Of a DNA stretch of 15,607 nt, positions 1 to 6,831 are shown in pieces. The DNA lies in contig JAEVZA010000021.1 in assembly GCA_023392475.1 (NCBI GenBank), positions 1 to 15,607 of the forward strand, read 5' to 3'. The DNA comes from Actinomycetes bacterium (GTDB lineage: Bacteria; Actinomycetota; Acidimicrobiia; Acidimicrobiales; Microtrichaceae). Under the pieces are notes generated by a model, which did no database searches, was not told the DNA's origin, and was given only the letters and a program-made list of their open reading frames with translations. The first letter of the stretch is position 1; the number at the start of each line of letters is the position of its first letter. The position numbers and the translations under genes are program-made.

Positions 1-1234
1 GGAGGTTGCCGGCGATCGACTGGTGGACCCGGATGCCGCCGACCGAGACGATCGACCCGGAGCCGGTGATGGCCGGGGGAGTGCCGCCACCGCCGCCGCC
101 TCCGCCGCCGCCGCTGCCGCCGGGGAAGCCAGAGCGGCCGCCCCGGCCCAGATAGGTGGTCAGGTTGGGGACCGGGGCGTTGCCTCCGGCCAGGCCGCCG
201 CCGCCGGTCAGCCCTCCCAGACCGTTGGCCCCGTTCCCGCCGTTGCTCGCCGTCGTCGGTCCGGACGATCCGCCGCTGCCGCCTGCGGCTCCACCGCCAC
301 CGTTCTCCCCGCGGATGCCGTCCACGTAGATGCAGCAGAAGTTCAGATCGTCGGTCCAGGAGTAGCCGCCGTTTCCACCGGCTCCGCTGCGGGCCTCACC
401 GTCTCCGCCGCACGACACCCCGCCGGCGCTCGTCGGGCCCAGGTAGCCGGCAGGCTGTCCCGCTTGCCCGATGATCCCGGCACAGCCGTCCGCCGCAGGG
501 GCGGGGACGGCGGTCGGCCCGTCCGCACCCGCGTTGCCGGGTTGAGCCCCGATGAGGGACTGGTCGATGTCGAGGTGTGCGCCGCCCAGGACACGGACGC
601 CGTAGGCGCTGTTGCCGCTTCCGACGGGGGTTCCGCTGTCGATGAAGGACGCGGTGATCCGAGCCGACACCGACGGACCGTCCACAAGCACGCCCGTCGC
701 GTTCACACCGACGCCACCCTTGACGGTCAGAAGATCGAGCACGAGACCGTCGACGTCGTTCGTGATCACCACCCCTGCCGTCGTTTGCCCTGTGGGCGCG
801 GATCCGGCATCGACGGTGAAGCCGGAGACCGTCGTCGGGTTGTGGACGTCGACGGCCCGGACGGCCCAGTTGCTCGTGCCGTCGGAGGCGCCGCGGATCG
901 TGGAGACGTCGAGCGAGGTTCGAGCCGTGAACGTCTGGTTCCAGCCGCCCTGAACGGTCAGTCCGGAACGGACCAGGAACGGTCCGTACGTTCCCCCGGC
1001 GACGTGCAGGCCCTTCACCCCATCGTCGCTGGCACGGTTCTGACCGTGCTTGATCGTCGCACAGGGATCGCTGAGGAGGCCGCAGGTCGAGGTGTCGGCG
1101 CCCGTGGGCCGCACGAAGTACTCCGCTGCTGGAGTGGTGGTGGTGGTGGTCGGCGGCGGGGTGGCAGTGCAAGCACCGGCCAGCAACACCAGGATCCCGA
1201 GCGCGCACGCCGTGAGTCGATCCCGTCGCAGCAT
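1..1234 (-). CDS. Lipoprotein with beta-helix (DUF1565-like) domain and Gly-rich tail, C-terminus off window
   Basis: The frame is open from the ATG at 1234 to the window edge (411 codons seen). Residues 1-22 form a lipoprotein signal: RR at 3-4, a hydrophobic core, then LAGAC with the lipid-accepting Cys at 22. A Pro/Thr linker follows (TATPPPTTTTTTP), then a segment beginning EYFVRPTGADTSTCG, typical of right-handed beta-helix or DUF1565 exported proteins in which CATIxxG-type motifs start the first coil. From about residue 210 the protein becomes a PE_PGRS-like Gly/Ala/Ser-rich region with a run of ten or more Gly. It is probably a cell-envelope protein facing the outside; ligand or enzyme activity is unknown. 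Larger ORFs in other frames of this stretch are compositional shadows, because only this frame has a signal peptide and continuous protein character. The start has no strong ribosome-binding site (GGGGACAACG precedes the ATG). Confidence 0.8.
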   Translation of the reverse strand, partial: MLRRDRLTACALGILVLLAGACTATPPPTTTTTTPAAEYFVRPTGADTSTCGLLSDPCATIKHGQNRASDDGVKGLHVAGGTYGPFLVRSGLTVQGGWNQTFTARTSLDVSTIRGASDGTSNWAVRAVDVHNPTTVSGFTVDAGSAPTGQTTAGVVITNDVDGLVLDLLTVKGGVGVNATGVLVDGPSVSARITASFIDSGTPVGSGNSAYGVRVLGGAHLDIDQSLIGAQPGNAGADGPTAVPAPAADGCAGIIGQAGQPAGYLGPTSAGGVSCGGDGEARSGAGGNGGYSWTDDLNFCCIYVDGIRGENGGGGAAGGSGGSSGPTTASNGGNGANGLGGLTGGGGLAGGNAPVPNLTTYLGRGGRSGFPGGSGGGGGGGGGGTPPAITGSGSIVSVGGIRVHQSIAGNL

Positions 1235-1548
1235 CGTTGTCCCCTCGCCAACCCCGACGATCGGAGCTCAGGAGCCTTGTAACACGACGCCGCGCTGCTC
1301 ACTATCGGGCATCTGCCCGATAGCGGGACCGCAACCTGAACAGCCGCCTGACCCGCCGGGCAGGGCCATTGGCTGCTGCCAAATGCGTACACCCGGCACC
1401 ACGTGCACATCGGGCATCAGGTGCCGGTCCCGCGCCTGGGCCGGTCCGGTTTCGGCTGGTGCTGAGCCCGGACCGAGGTTGACGCTCTAGCGTGCTCGGA
1501 CAGCCGATGGCATGGCCTCTCGGGGTCGCTGCGGGTATGTGTTGGCGG
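1235..1548. other. Intergenic stretch with a 22-bp palindrome
   Basis: No gene is supported here. It separates the last gene of the efflux operon (stop at 1549) from the lipoprotein start at 1234, both on the minus strand. The notable element is the palindrome at 1302-1323, listed separately. A short inverted pair (ACGCT-CT-AGCGT) lies around 1482-1493, just past the operon end. Confidence 0.6.
1302..1323. promoter_or_regulatory. Near-perfect 22-bp palindrome upstream of the lipoprotein gene
   Basis: CTATCGGGCA and TGCCCGATAG are perfect 10-bp inverted arms with a 2-nt centre. The palindrome ends about 68 bp before the lipoprotein ATG. The tiny loop fits a dimeric-repressor operator better than an RNA hairpin, and no T-run follows on either strand. 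A possible minus-strand -10 (TTACAA) lies between it and the gene, which would put the palindrome near the -35. Alternatively it marks the end of the efflux operon transcript. Confidence 0.45.
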
Positions 1549-1812
1549 CTATCGCCCGTCGTCGAGTTCCGCGAGCACATCTCCTGCGTCGGAACTGCCT
1601 GCTCCTGCCAGCCGACGAAGCTCCTCGAGATCACCGAGCTCGCCGGCGAGTTGCACCAGCTCATCAACGGCGTCGCTGCTTCCCAGGTCAGCGAGCCGTC
1701 TGAGTAGGACTCGGTCGCCGCGATCGGCAGCGACCTCGACGAGCTGGCCCATCGCGTCCTCGTCGCCGCAACGGGCGTTCTCCATCAGGACCTCTTCGTC
1801 CATGTTCTTCAT
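1549..1812 (-). CDS. Small 28-residue-repeat (HEAT-like) protein coupled to the MerR gene
   Basis: This is an 87-aa acidic protein. Residues 20-47 and 48-75 form two tandem repeats of exactly 28 residues with the pattern A-x2-x-L-V-x-[VL]-A-x3-G-D-x3-L-x-R-L-A-x2-G-S-S-D, and a third repeat begins at residue 76 (AGDVLAEL). Each unit looks like a helical hairpin of the HEAT/ARM class, suggesting a protein-binding solenoid; this is inference. The start is chosen at 1812 because its ATG overlaps the MerR stop as TGATG and GAGGAGG sits 5 bases upstream; longer readings would run back inside merR. The overlap implies translational coupling, so it may modulate the regulator or transporter. I do not recognise a named family. 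Confidence 0.75.
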   Translation of the reverse strand: MKNMDEEVLMENARCGDEDAMGQLVEVAADRGDRVLLRRLADLGSSDAVDELVQLAGELGDLEELRRLAGAGSSDAGDVLAELDDGR

Positions 1813-2612
1813 CAAGCCTCCTCGGCGCTCGGCGAGCAGTTCGGTTCGTCGATCCTCTCGATGCGCGTCCATCCCTTCCAGCCTCGTTCCTGCAGCATCG
1901 AGTGCAGCCGCCTCGCGATCGGGGCCGCGTCGAGGGCGGTGGTGTCGAGGAAGTCGACGAACTGGTCATCGATGGCGGCGAAGTCCTCGTTGTAGACGTC
2001 GCTCGATTCGAAGGCCCGGGTCATCAGACGGTCGAGGACATCGGCGATCTCGACCACTCTCGGGTCGTCGACCGACCAGTCGACTGCAGCGCTGAGGAGT
2101 CGATAGAGGTCGACCATGTCGGGGTCGTTGAGGTCGCGGTGCTTGAGCTCGATCATGGCGTCGATCTGATCGGGGAGCTGCGCCGCGATGATGATCCAGC
2201 TGTCTCGTTCAAGCGTGACGTAGCGCTCGTCGACGCGAAGGTCGCGTAGTCGGTCGAGATAGCCGACGACGCTCGGGGGAAGCGACAGTTGCTCGCCTGC
2301 GTTCAGGGTCGCGAGGCGCTTCCGGGTCGCCTGCATCTGCCGGATCTCCGCCCGGAGCTGCGCGTCGATCTCATCGATTCCTTCGGCGAAGGTCTCGGGG
2401 TCGGCATCGAGGAGGTCGTGCACCCGTGAGAGAGGTACGCCCGCTTCGGCAAGGATCCGGATCCGGATCAGGCGCACGACGGCGGCCGCGTCGTAGGTGC
2501 GGTATCCGGACCGGTTGCGCTCGGGTTCAGGCAGGAGCCCGACCAGGTGGTAATGACGGACGGCTCGGACCGTGACACCCGCGTAGGCAGCGAGCTGGCC
2601 GATGGTGAGCAT
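1812..2612 (-). CDS. MerR-family transcriptional regulator
   Basis: The protein has 266 aa. Residues 1-70 are a classic MerR winged helix-turn-helix: MLTIGQLAAYAGVTVRAVRHYH, the wing GLLPEPxRNRSGYRTYDAAAVVRL, then the second HTH RILAEAGVPLSRVHDLLD. A dimerisation coiled coil follows (about 75-110), and then a helical C-terminal domain of about 150 residues. The only cysteine is near the C-terminus, so metal or redox sensing is unlikely; small-molecule sensing linked to the exporter is more plausible. It starts 16 bp after the permease stop and overlaps the next small gene, so it belongs to the exporter operon. The long inverted repeat in the operon promoter (4308-4328) is its likely site, which would make it autoregulatory. 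MerR identity is secure; the ligand is unknown. Confidence 0.93.
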   Translation of the reverse strand: MLTIGQLAAYAGVTVRAVRHYHLVGLLPEPERNRSGYRTYDAAAVVRLIRIRILAEAGVPLSRVHDLLDADPETFAEGIDEIDAQLRAEIRQMQATRKRLATLNAGEQLSLPPSVVGYLDRLRDLRVDERYVTLERDSWIIIAAQLPDQIDAMIELKHRDLNDPDMVDLYRLLSAAVDWSVDDPRVVEIADVLDRLMTRAFESSDVYNEDFAAIDDQFVDFLDTTALDAAPIARRLHSMLQERGWKGWTRIERIDEPNCSPSAEEA

Positions 2613-2628
2613 CGCATCCCAGCCTGTC

Positions 2629-3390
2629 TCAGCCGACTTTGCGACGGTAGGTGGCGATCGCCAACCCCCAGGCGACGACGACGAGGCCGACGCACCACGC
2701 GAGGGCGAACCAGAAGTCGCTGCCGAGGGCCTGCTGGTCGAACAGTCCGCGGAGGGCGTCGACGATCGTCGTCACCGGCTGGTGCTCGGCGAAGGCGCGG
2801 ACTGGGCCGGGCATCGTGGCGGTGGGCACGAACGCCGAGCTGATGAACGGCAGGAAGATGAGCGGGTAGGCGAACGCGCCCGCGCCGTCCACGGACTTGG
2901 CGGTCAGGCCCGGGATGACGGCAAGCCACGTGAGCCCGAACGTGAACAGGACCACGATCGCGGAGGCTTCGAGCCACCCCGTCACACTCGCACCGGACCT
3001 GAAACCCATGAGGAGAGCCACGAGGACCACAGTCACGAGCGAGATGAGGTTGGCGACGAGCGAGGTGAGCACGTGGGCCCACAACACCCCGGATGAGGCG
3101 ATCGGCATCGACCTGAACCGTTCGAACACGCCGCTCTGCATGTCCGAGAAGAGTCTGACCGCGGTGTAGGCGATCCCGGACGCGATCGTGATGAGCAGGA
3201 TGCCGGGAAGCATGTAGTCGATGTAGGACGTCGACCCGGTGTCGATCGCTCCGCCGAACACGTAGACGAACAGCACCATGATGGCGATGGGGGTCATCAC
3301 GGTCGTGATGATCGTGTCGAGGCTGCGGGTGACGTGACGCAGGGAGCGCCCGGTGAGCGCAGCGGTGTCGGCGGCGAATCGCGCAGTCAT
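2629..3390 (-). CDS. ABC-2 type permease, DrrB-like
   Basis: This 253-aa integral membrane protein is the membrane half of an exporter. It has about six hydrophobic segments. The first follows SLDTIITTVMTPIAIMVLFV, and the ABC-2 pattern continues with DYMLPGILLITIASG, the loop MQSGVFERFRSMPIASSGVL, which is a hallmark of DrrB-type permeases, and the extracellular FVPTATMPGPVRAFAEHQPV before the last helices. The start at 3390 is preferred because its ATG overlaps the ATPase stop (ATGA) and GGAAGGAG lies just upstream; longer readings in this frame run through the ATPase gene. It should pair with the ATPase as a homodimeric or 2+2 drug or lipid exporter. The substrate cannot be inferred from sequence. 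Confidence 0.93.
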   Translation of the reverse strand: MTARFAADTAALTGRSLRHVTRSLDTIITTVMTPIAIMVLFVYVFGGAIDTGSTSYIDYMLPGILLITIASGIAYTAVRLFSDMQSGVFERFRSMPIASSGVLWAHVLTSLVANLISLVTVVLVALLMGFRSGASVTGWLEASAIVVLFTFGLTWLAVIPGLTAKSVDGAGAFAYPLIFLPFISSAFVPTATMPGPVRAFAEHQPVTTIVDALRGLFDQQALGSDFWFALAWCVGLVVVAWGLAIATYRRKVG

Positions 3391-4289
3391 CGGGAGCTCC
3401 TTCCGTCGGTTCGGTCGCTGTTGATCCGATCGACGTCGTCGACCGTCGCGGCGGATGTGCGTTGGTCGAGGGTGGGAGCACCATCGGCCGCGGGTGGGGC
3501 GCCGACGATCGCAAGGAAGACGTCCTCGAGCGACGGTCGCCGCTCGACGTACTCGACCCGCACCGGCGGGAGCATGGCGGTGAGTTCGGCCAATGTGCCG
3601 TTCGCGATGATCCGGCGCTGGTGGAGGATCGCGATGCGGTCGGCGAGCCGCTCGGCCTCCTCGAGGTACTGGGTGGTGAGCAGGACCGTCGTGCCGCCTC
3701 GGGCGAGCTGCTCGATCGATTGCCACACCGAGACACGCGCCTGTGGATCGAGGCCAGTGGTGGGCTCGTCGAGGAACATCACGGCTGGGTCCCCGACGAG
3801 TCCCATCGAGATGTCGAGGCGCCGCCGCATCCCACCCGAGTACGTCGCGACCCTCCGGTCGGCAGCGTCAGTGAGATCGAACCGCCGAAGCAGGTCGCCC
3901 GCGACTTCCTGTGGTTCGTCGACGTGTCGCAAGCGGGCGATCAGCACAAGGTTCTCCCGGCCGGTCAGGACCTCGTCGACGGCTGCGAACTGGCCCGTGA
4001 GGCTGATCGATTCACGGACCGACGCCGACTGCGTCGCGACGTCGAAGCCGAGCACGGTGGCGGAGCCCGCGTCAGCCTCGATCAACGTCGACAGGATCTT
4101 GACGAGCGTGGTCTTCCCCGCGCCATTGGACCCGAGGAGCGCGAACACGCTGCCTCGCTCAACGTCGATGTCCACGCCCTCGAGCACGTCGACGTCCCCG
4201 AACGACTTCTCGAGCCCCCGAACCCGGATCGCCGGTGTTCGCGTCGTAGCGCATGTCTGCGTCTGCAGTTCCTGGTCTTGGTCACCCAT
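3387..4289 (-). CDS. ABC transporter ATP-binding protein, DrrA-like
   Basis: This 300-aa protein is the nucleotide-binding half of the exporter. From the ATG at 4289: Walker A GSNGAGKT at 53-60, Q-loop around Q100, signature YSGGMRRRLD at 150-159, Walker B VMFLDEP at 170-176 with GLDP as D-loop, and TTQYLEEAERLADR at 205-218, where Gln replaces the switch His as is usual in DrrA-type ATPases. The C-terminal RRPSLEDVFLAIVG motif is also characteristic of that subfamily; a Pro/Ala/Asp-rich tail follows. It is first in a four-gene operon and overlaps the permease by 4 bp. The ATG at 4289 lies just after the predicted promoter, so the transcript may be nearly leaderless. An alternative upstream start at 4370 would place the promoter inside the gene and is less likely. 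Confidence 0.94.
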   Translation of the reverse strand: MGDQDQELQTQTCATTRTPAIRVRGLEKSFGDVDVLEGVDIDVERGSVFALLGSNGAGKTTLVKILSTLIEADAGSATVLGFDVATQSASVRESISLTGQFAAVDEVLTGRENLVLIARLRHVDEPQEVAGDLLRRFDLTDAADRRVATYSGGMRRRLDISMGLVGDPAVMFLDEPTTGLDPQARVSVWQSIEQLARGGTTVLLTTQYLEEAERLADRIAILHQRRIIANGTLAELTAMLPPVRVEYVERRPSLEDVFLAIVGAPPAADGAPTLDQRTSAATVDDVDRINSDRTDGRSSR

Positions 4290-4295
4290 GCCAAC

Positions 4296-4330
4296 CACGA
4301 TCCAGGGTTGACGTCGCGTCAAGGTCAAGG
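4296..4330 (-). promoter_or_regulatory. Predicted MerR-controlled promoter/operator of the exporter operon
   Basis: On the minus strand, a -35-like TTGACC (4328-4323) is followed at once by the perfect inverted repeat TTGACG-CGA-CGTCAA (4322-4308). A weak -10 candidate (TGGATC or GGATCG) lies 18 or 19 bases after the -35. A dyad centred in an over-long spacer is how MerR-family regulators distort DNA to activate transcription. The predicted start site falls within a few bases of the ATPase ATG at 4289. The dyad is seen directly; the promoter reading is inference. Confidence 0.65.
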
Positions 4331-4531
4331 CACCGGACAGACGTTGTGGATCCGGCGTCATTTCACGCACGATCCGCCCCGCGTCGCTCTTCTACGGCGC
4401 ACGGCGAGGTCGCCGCAGACGCGGTCTAGTTGGCACTGACGGGCTACTACCTGCTGGCGGACGACATCCGGCATTTCATGACGCACCACGGGTCCAGCTG
4501 ACCTCCAACGTCCCATACCGTCGGCCACTCC

Positions 4532-4560
4532 TTGACACCGGAATCGGACGCCACGACGCT
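4532..4560 (+). promoter_or_regulatory. Possible sigma70-type promoter for the 195-aa gene
   Basis: A consensus TTGACA at 4532-4537 is followed after 17 bases by GACGCT (4555-4560), a poor -10 match. The position, just ahead of the ribosome-binding site GAGGAGGGGG at 4571-4580, is suitable. It lies in a roughly 300-bp divergent region shared with the exporter operon. Confidence 0.3.
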
Positions 4561-4585
4561 GACGCGGGTTGAGGAGGGGGACTTG

Positions 4586-5173
4586 ATGGTGTCGGAAGTT
4601 GAGCTGTACCGGGGTCTGATGGCAATCGTTTCCCAGCGGCCTGTGAGCGACTCGACGGTCGTCGCTGAACTATTCGACCGAGAGCTTGTCTGGGGTGACA
4701 CCGACTCACCGTTCTTGACCGGTGCAGGCCGTCAGCTCCTCGCCGACCCACCGCCAGGCGAAGGCGATGCGCTCGCAGCCCGATTGCAGCTTCGACGAGT
4801 GGTGGCCTCGGGGTCGGAGCAGCGGACTGCGTCAGGAGTCCGGGTGATGGTGTCTGCTGTGGAGCTATGGGCCGCGGACACCGTCGTGCGGTGGACGATC
4901 ATCGGAGCCGGGTTCGGACTCGATGAACCATCACCCCTCACCGGCACAGCTGGGCTCGCCGATGACGTTGGTAGCTACTACGAGCCGATGGGCTCCGGCG
5001 GAGGCGGCGACGTGTTCGGCACGATGCTGTTCAGCCGGTTCGTTGGTGCAGTTCCGGACACAGCGAACGAGTTGGTGTTCACGCCGTTCACGGCATCCGG
5101 TGGCTCACCGCCGGCGCCCGCCGGCGCACACGCCATCGATCCCATTCGAGTCGGAGTGCCACGCCCGGACTGA
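4586..5173 (+). CDS. Conserved-looking 195-aa protein of unknown function
   Basis: The start at 4586 is set by GAGGAGGGGG five bases before the ATG; the same frame is open further upstream without such a site. It is a soluble, acidic protein with no signal peptide or membrane helix. The second half looks like one or two beta-sandwich modules: alternating hydrophobic strands (VRVMVSAVELWAADTVVRWT), then LADDVGSYYEPMGSGGGGDV, then a strand ending FSRFVGAVPDTANELVFTPF. The D-D-x-G-x-x-Y plus Gly-run pattern resembles uncharacterised actinobacterial proteins I cannot name. It is followed 179 bp later, on the same strand, by the Mrr-like nuclease gene, but no operon is evident. No function is assigned. 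Confidence 0.65.
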   Translation: MVSEVELYRGLMAIVSQRPVSDSTVVAELFDRELVWGDTDSPFLTGAGRQLLADPPPGEGDALAARLQLRRVVASGSEQRTASGVRVMVSAVELWAADTVVRWTIIGAGFGLDEPSPLTGTAGLADDVGSYYEPMGSGGGGDVFGTMLFSRFVGAVPDTANELVFTPFTASGGSPPAPAGAHAIDPIRVGVPRPD

Positions 5174-5352
5174 TCCGGCATTCATGAGGCGCCGCCGGGC
5201 CGCTTGCCACGCCAAGCCCGTGCTCCACCACGACGACCTCCTTGGGCGCGCACGGGGTTCCCGATCCTGGTCTTGGTTGCGCACTCCCGACGATGGCACT
5301 GGGAACTCGAGCGGGCCGGTGGCTCTACCCTCGGGAGCCGGAAGGGAGGGTC

Positions 5353-6372
5353 GTGGGCCGCTACGAAAATGCTGAGGCATTGGCTGCGGAGTTCTCCCGC
5401 ACGTTCGGGTTCCCGAACGCCCGCGTGACCCCCGGCGGGCCCGACGCCGGCATCGACGTGGTCGAAGGCCACCGGTTCGTCGCCCAGGTCAAGGACTGGT
5501 CAGCGCCGGTTCCGATCGGTGAGGTCCAGCGCCTCGTCGGCGCCGCCCGCCCGCACGGCGATCCGACCATGGCGTTCTTCGCGACCGGTGGTTACTCGAA
5601 GAAGGCCCGCGAGTATGCGGGCCCGCAGCACGTGGCGTTGTTCATCCTCGACATGGGCAACCGCTCGTGCCGGCCGGTGAACCAACCGGCCCGCGTCCTG
5701 TGGCAGGTCCGAGTCGACGCAGCCCCGGCCGCCCAGGACCGAGCTCGCCAACCGGGCGAGCAGCAGGCTGCCCAGCCTCCGCCCGGGACAACCGCCCGCG
5801 AGCTCCTCCGAGCGGCGACGGATGGGCCGTTCGGCCTCGGCAACGGCACGTACCAACGGGCGACGATCACCACGCCCGGGCACCGGGTGATGACCGCCGG
5901 GACGGATGTGACGGTCACCCGGCACGGTGGCGTCGACGTCAACGTCCAGCTCATCCGCAACGACCAGACCAACGCGGTCGGCTGGCTCGTCGACTCCGGT
6001 TCCGTCATCACCCACGAGAGGATCGTCGCCGTCTCTGGATGGGCGTCCCAGCATCGCCTCAACGCGATCGTCTTCTACCGATTCCCCGTCAGTATCGGGT
6101 CCCTCGACACCATCAGCTCGACGGGGATGCGGGCCGTGTGGGTGCCCGATCGCTTGGGCGGCCCCTGGCGGGAGATGGACCTCGTTGCGCGCCCCCCGGG
6201 GACGCCGGGCGACCGGGGCCCGTGGCTCGGCAAACCGTCCGACGCCGCCGCCCGCACTCCACGGGCGGGAAGTGGCCCATCGTTCGTGGAGCACGTGAGG
6301 AGCAGCCCGTTCCTGCTCCTCTACCTGGCCTTCATGGTCGTGCTCGCGATCGCCATCTTCGGGCACCTCTGA
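5353..6372 (+). CDS. Mrr-like PD-(D/E)XK nuclease with C-terminal membrane anchor
   Basis: The protein has 339 aa from the GTG at 5353, which follows GGAAGGGAGG; earlier ATGs in frame (5242, 5293) add a segment without family character. Residues 5-105 match the Mrr catalytic fold: helix ENAEALAAEFSRTFGF, then VTPGGPDAGIDV with catalytic Asp at about 35, FVAQVKDW giving Q45-x-K47, PIGEVQRLVGAA, and AFFATGGYSKKAREYA. A Pro/Gln-rich linker (about 130-155) leads to an unrecognised domain of about 130 residues with beta-strand character. A single hydrophobic helix (SSPFLLLYLAFMVVLAIAIF) lies at the extreme C-terminus, implying a tail-anchored protein with the nuclease in the cytoplasm. No methyltransferase is adjacent, so it is not a standard restriction-modification pair. 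Defence, DNA uptake or repair roles are possible. Confidence 0.8.
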   Translation: MGRYENAEALAAEFSRTFGFPNARVTPGGPDAGIDVVEGHRFVAQVKDWSAPVPIGEVQRLVGAARPHGDPTMAFFATGGYSKKAREYAGPQHVALFILDMGNRSCRPVNQPARVLWQVRVDAAPAAQDRARQPGEQQAAQPPPGTTARELLRAATDGPFGLGNGTYQRATITTPGHRVMTAGTDVTVTRHGGVDVNVQLIRNDQTNAVGWLVDSGSVITHERIVAVSGWASQHRLNAIVFYRFPVSIGSLDTISSTGMRAVWVPDRLGGPWREMDLVARPPGTPGDRGPWLGKPSDAAARTPRAGSGPSFVEHVRSSPFLLLYLAFMVVLAIAIFGHL

Positions 6373-6392
6373 ACGGACCGGGCACGTCGCTG

Positions 6393-6546
6393 GACGGTGA
6401 GGAAGACGTCGATGAAGCCGGTTGTCTCGTTCGCGACGGGGCTCGTACCAGTTTGAGTCGTAGACGATGGAGCGGCCGTCGTCGCTGACCTGGCGCGAGT
6501 CGGCGTACTGGTCGCCGACCCTTACGAGTCCGGCGTCGTCGATCAA
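6393..6546 (-). pseudogene. Frameshifted fragment of a TolB/WD40-type beta-propeller gene
   Basis: On the minus strand one frame reads DDAGLVRVGDQYADSRQ then VSDDGRSIVYDSNW. After a one-base shift near 6445-6450, the next frame reads SPVANETTGFIDVFLTV. Together these follow the repeat of actinobacterial beta-propeller proteins (TTRVSV..., SxDGRxVxFxS, xxDTNGxxDVFVxD). No start, stop or ribosome-binding site bounds the fragment. It lies antisense to, and about 285 bp upstream of, an intact beta-propeller lipoprotein gene, so it may be a relic of a related gene. The match is by eye only. Confidence 0.5.
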
Positions 6547-6587
6547 ATGCTCAGCCCGACGTAGCGCCACGCGTCCGCGACCAGCGA

Positions 6588-6637
6588 CCCGTGCCACGTG
6601 CCCTGCGGGCGCCCCGTGCCACGTGCCCTGCGGGCGC
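6588..6637. repeat. 25-bp tandem repeat, two full copies
   Basis: The unit beginning CCCGTGCCACGTGCCC occurs at 6588-6612 and again at 6613-6637 with no difference that I can see; a partial third copy (CCCGTGG) follows. Each unit contains the palindrome CACGTG and a GCCC/GGGC stem. It lies in non-coding DNA between the gene remnant and the beta-propeller lipoprotein gene. Confidence 0.8.
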
Positions 6638-6831
6638 CCCGTGGCCGAGCCCCGGGTGATGGGGACGGTGAGGGCGTGAGCCTGGCGCCTGACGTCATCG
6701 CCAGCGTCTCCGGGCAGACCTGAGTCCAAGCTGACGATCTCGAGCCGAAGGCCGTCGAGACGCTCCGCGGTCGCTCTCGTGGGCTGCTGACTTTCGTCTA
6801 TCGTTCGCGCGGGTCCAGAGGGAGGGTTCAA

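Larger units (their letters stand above)
6373..6831. other. Non-coding stretch with gene remnant and tandem repeat
   Basis: No intact gene is seen. The stretch holds the decayed beta-propeller fragment on the minus strand (6393-6546) and the 25-bp tandem repeat (6588-6637), listed separately. A -10-like TATCGT at 6799-6804 lies ahead of the ribosome-binding site of the lipoprotein gene at 6832; its -35 is unclear. Confidence 0.5.

Noticed and set aside
23..1282. A 419-codon open frame on the plus strand
   Set aside because: The opposite strand encodes a lipoprotein with signal peptide, lipobox and coherent domains; the plus frame is an Ala/Arg/Gly shadow of its Gly-rich tail.
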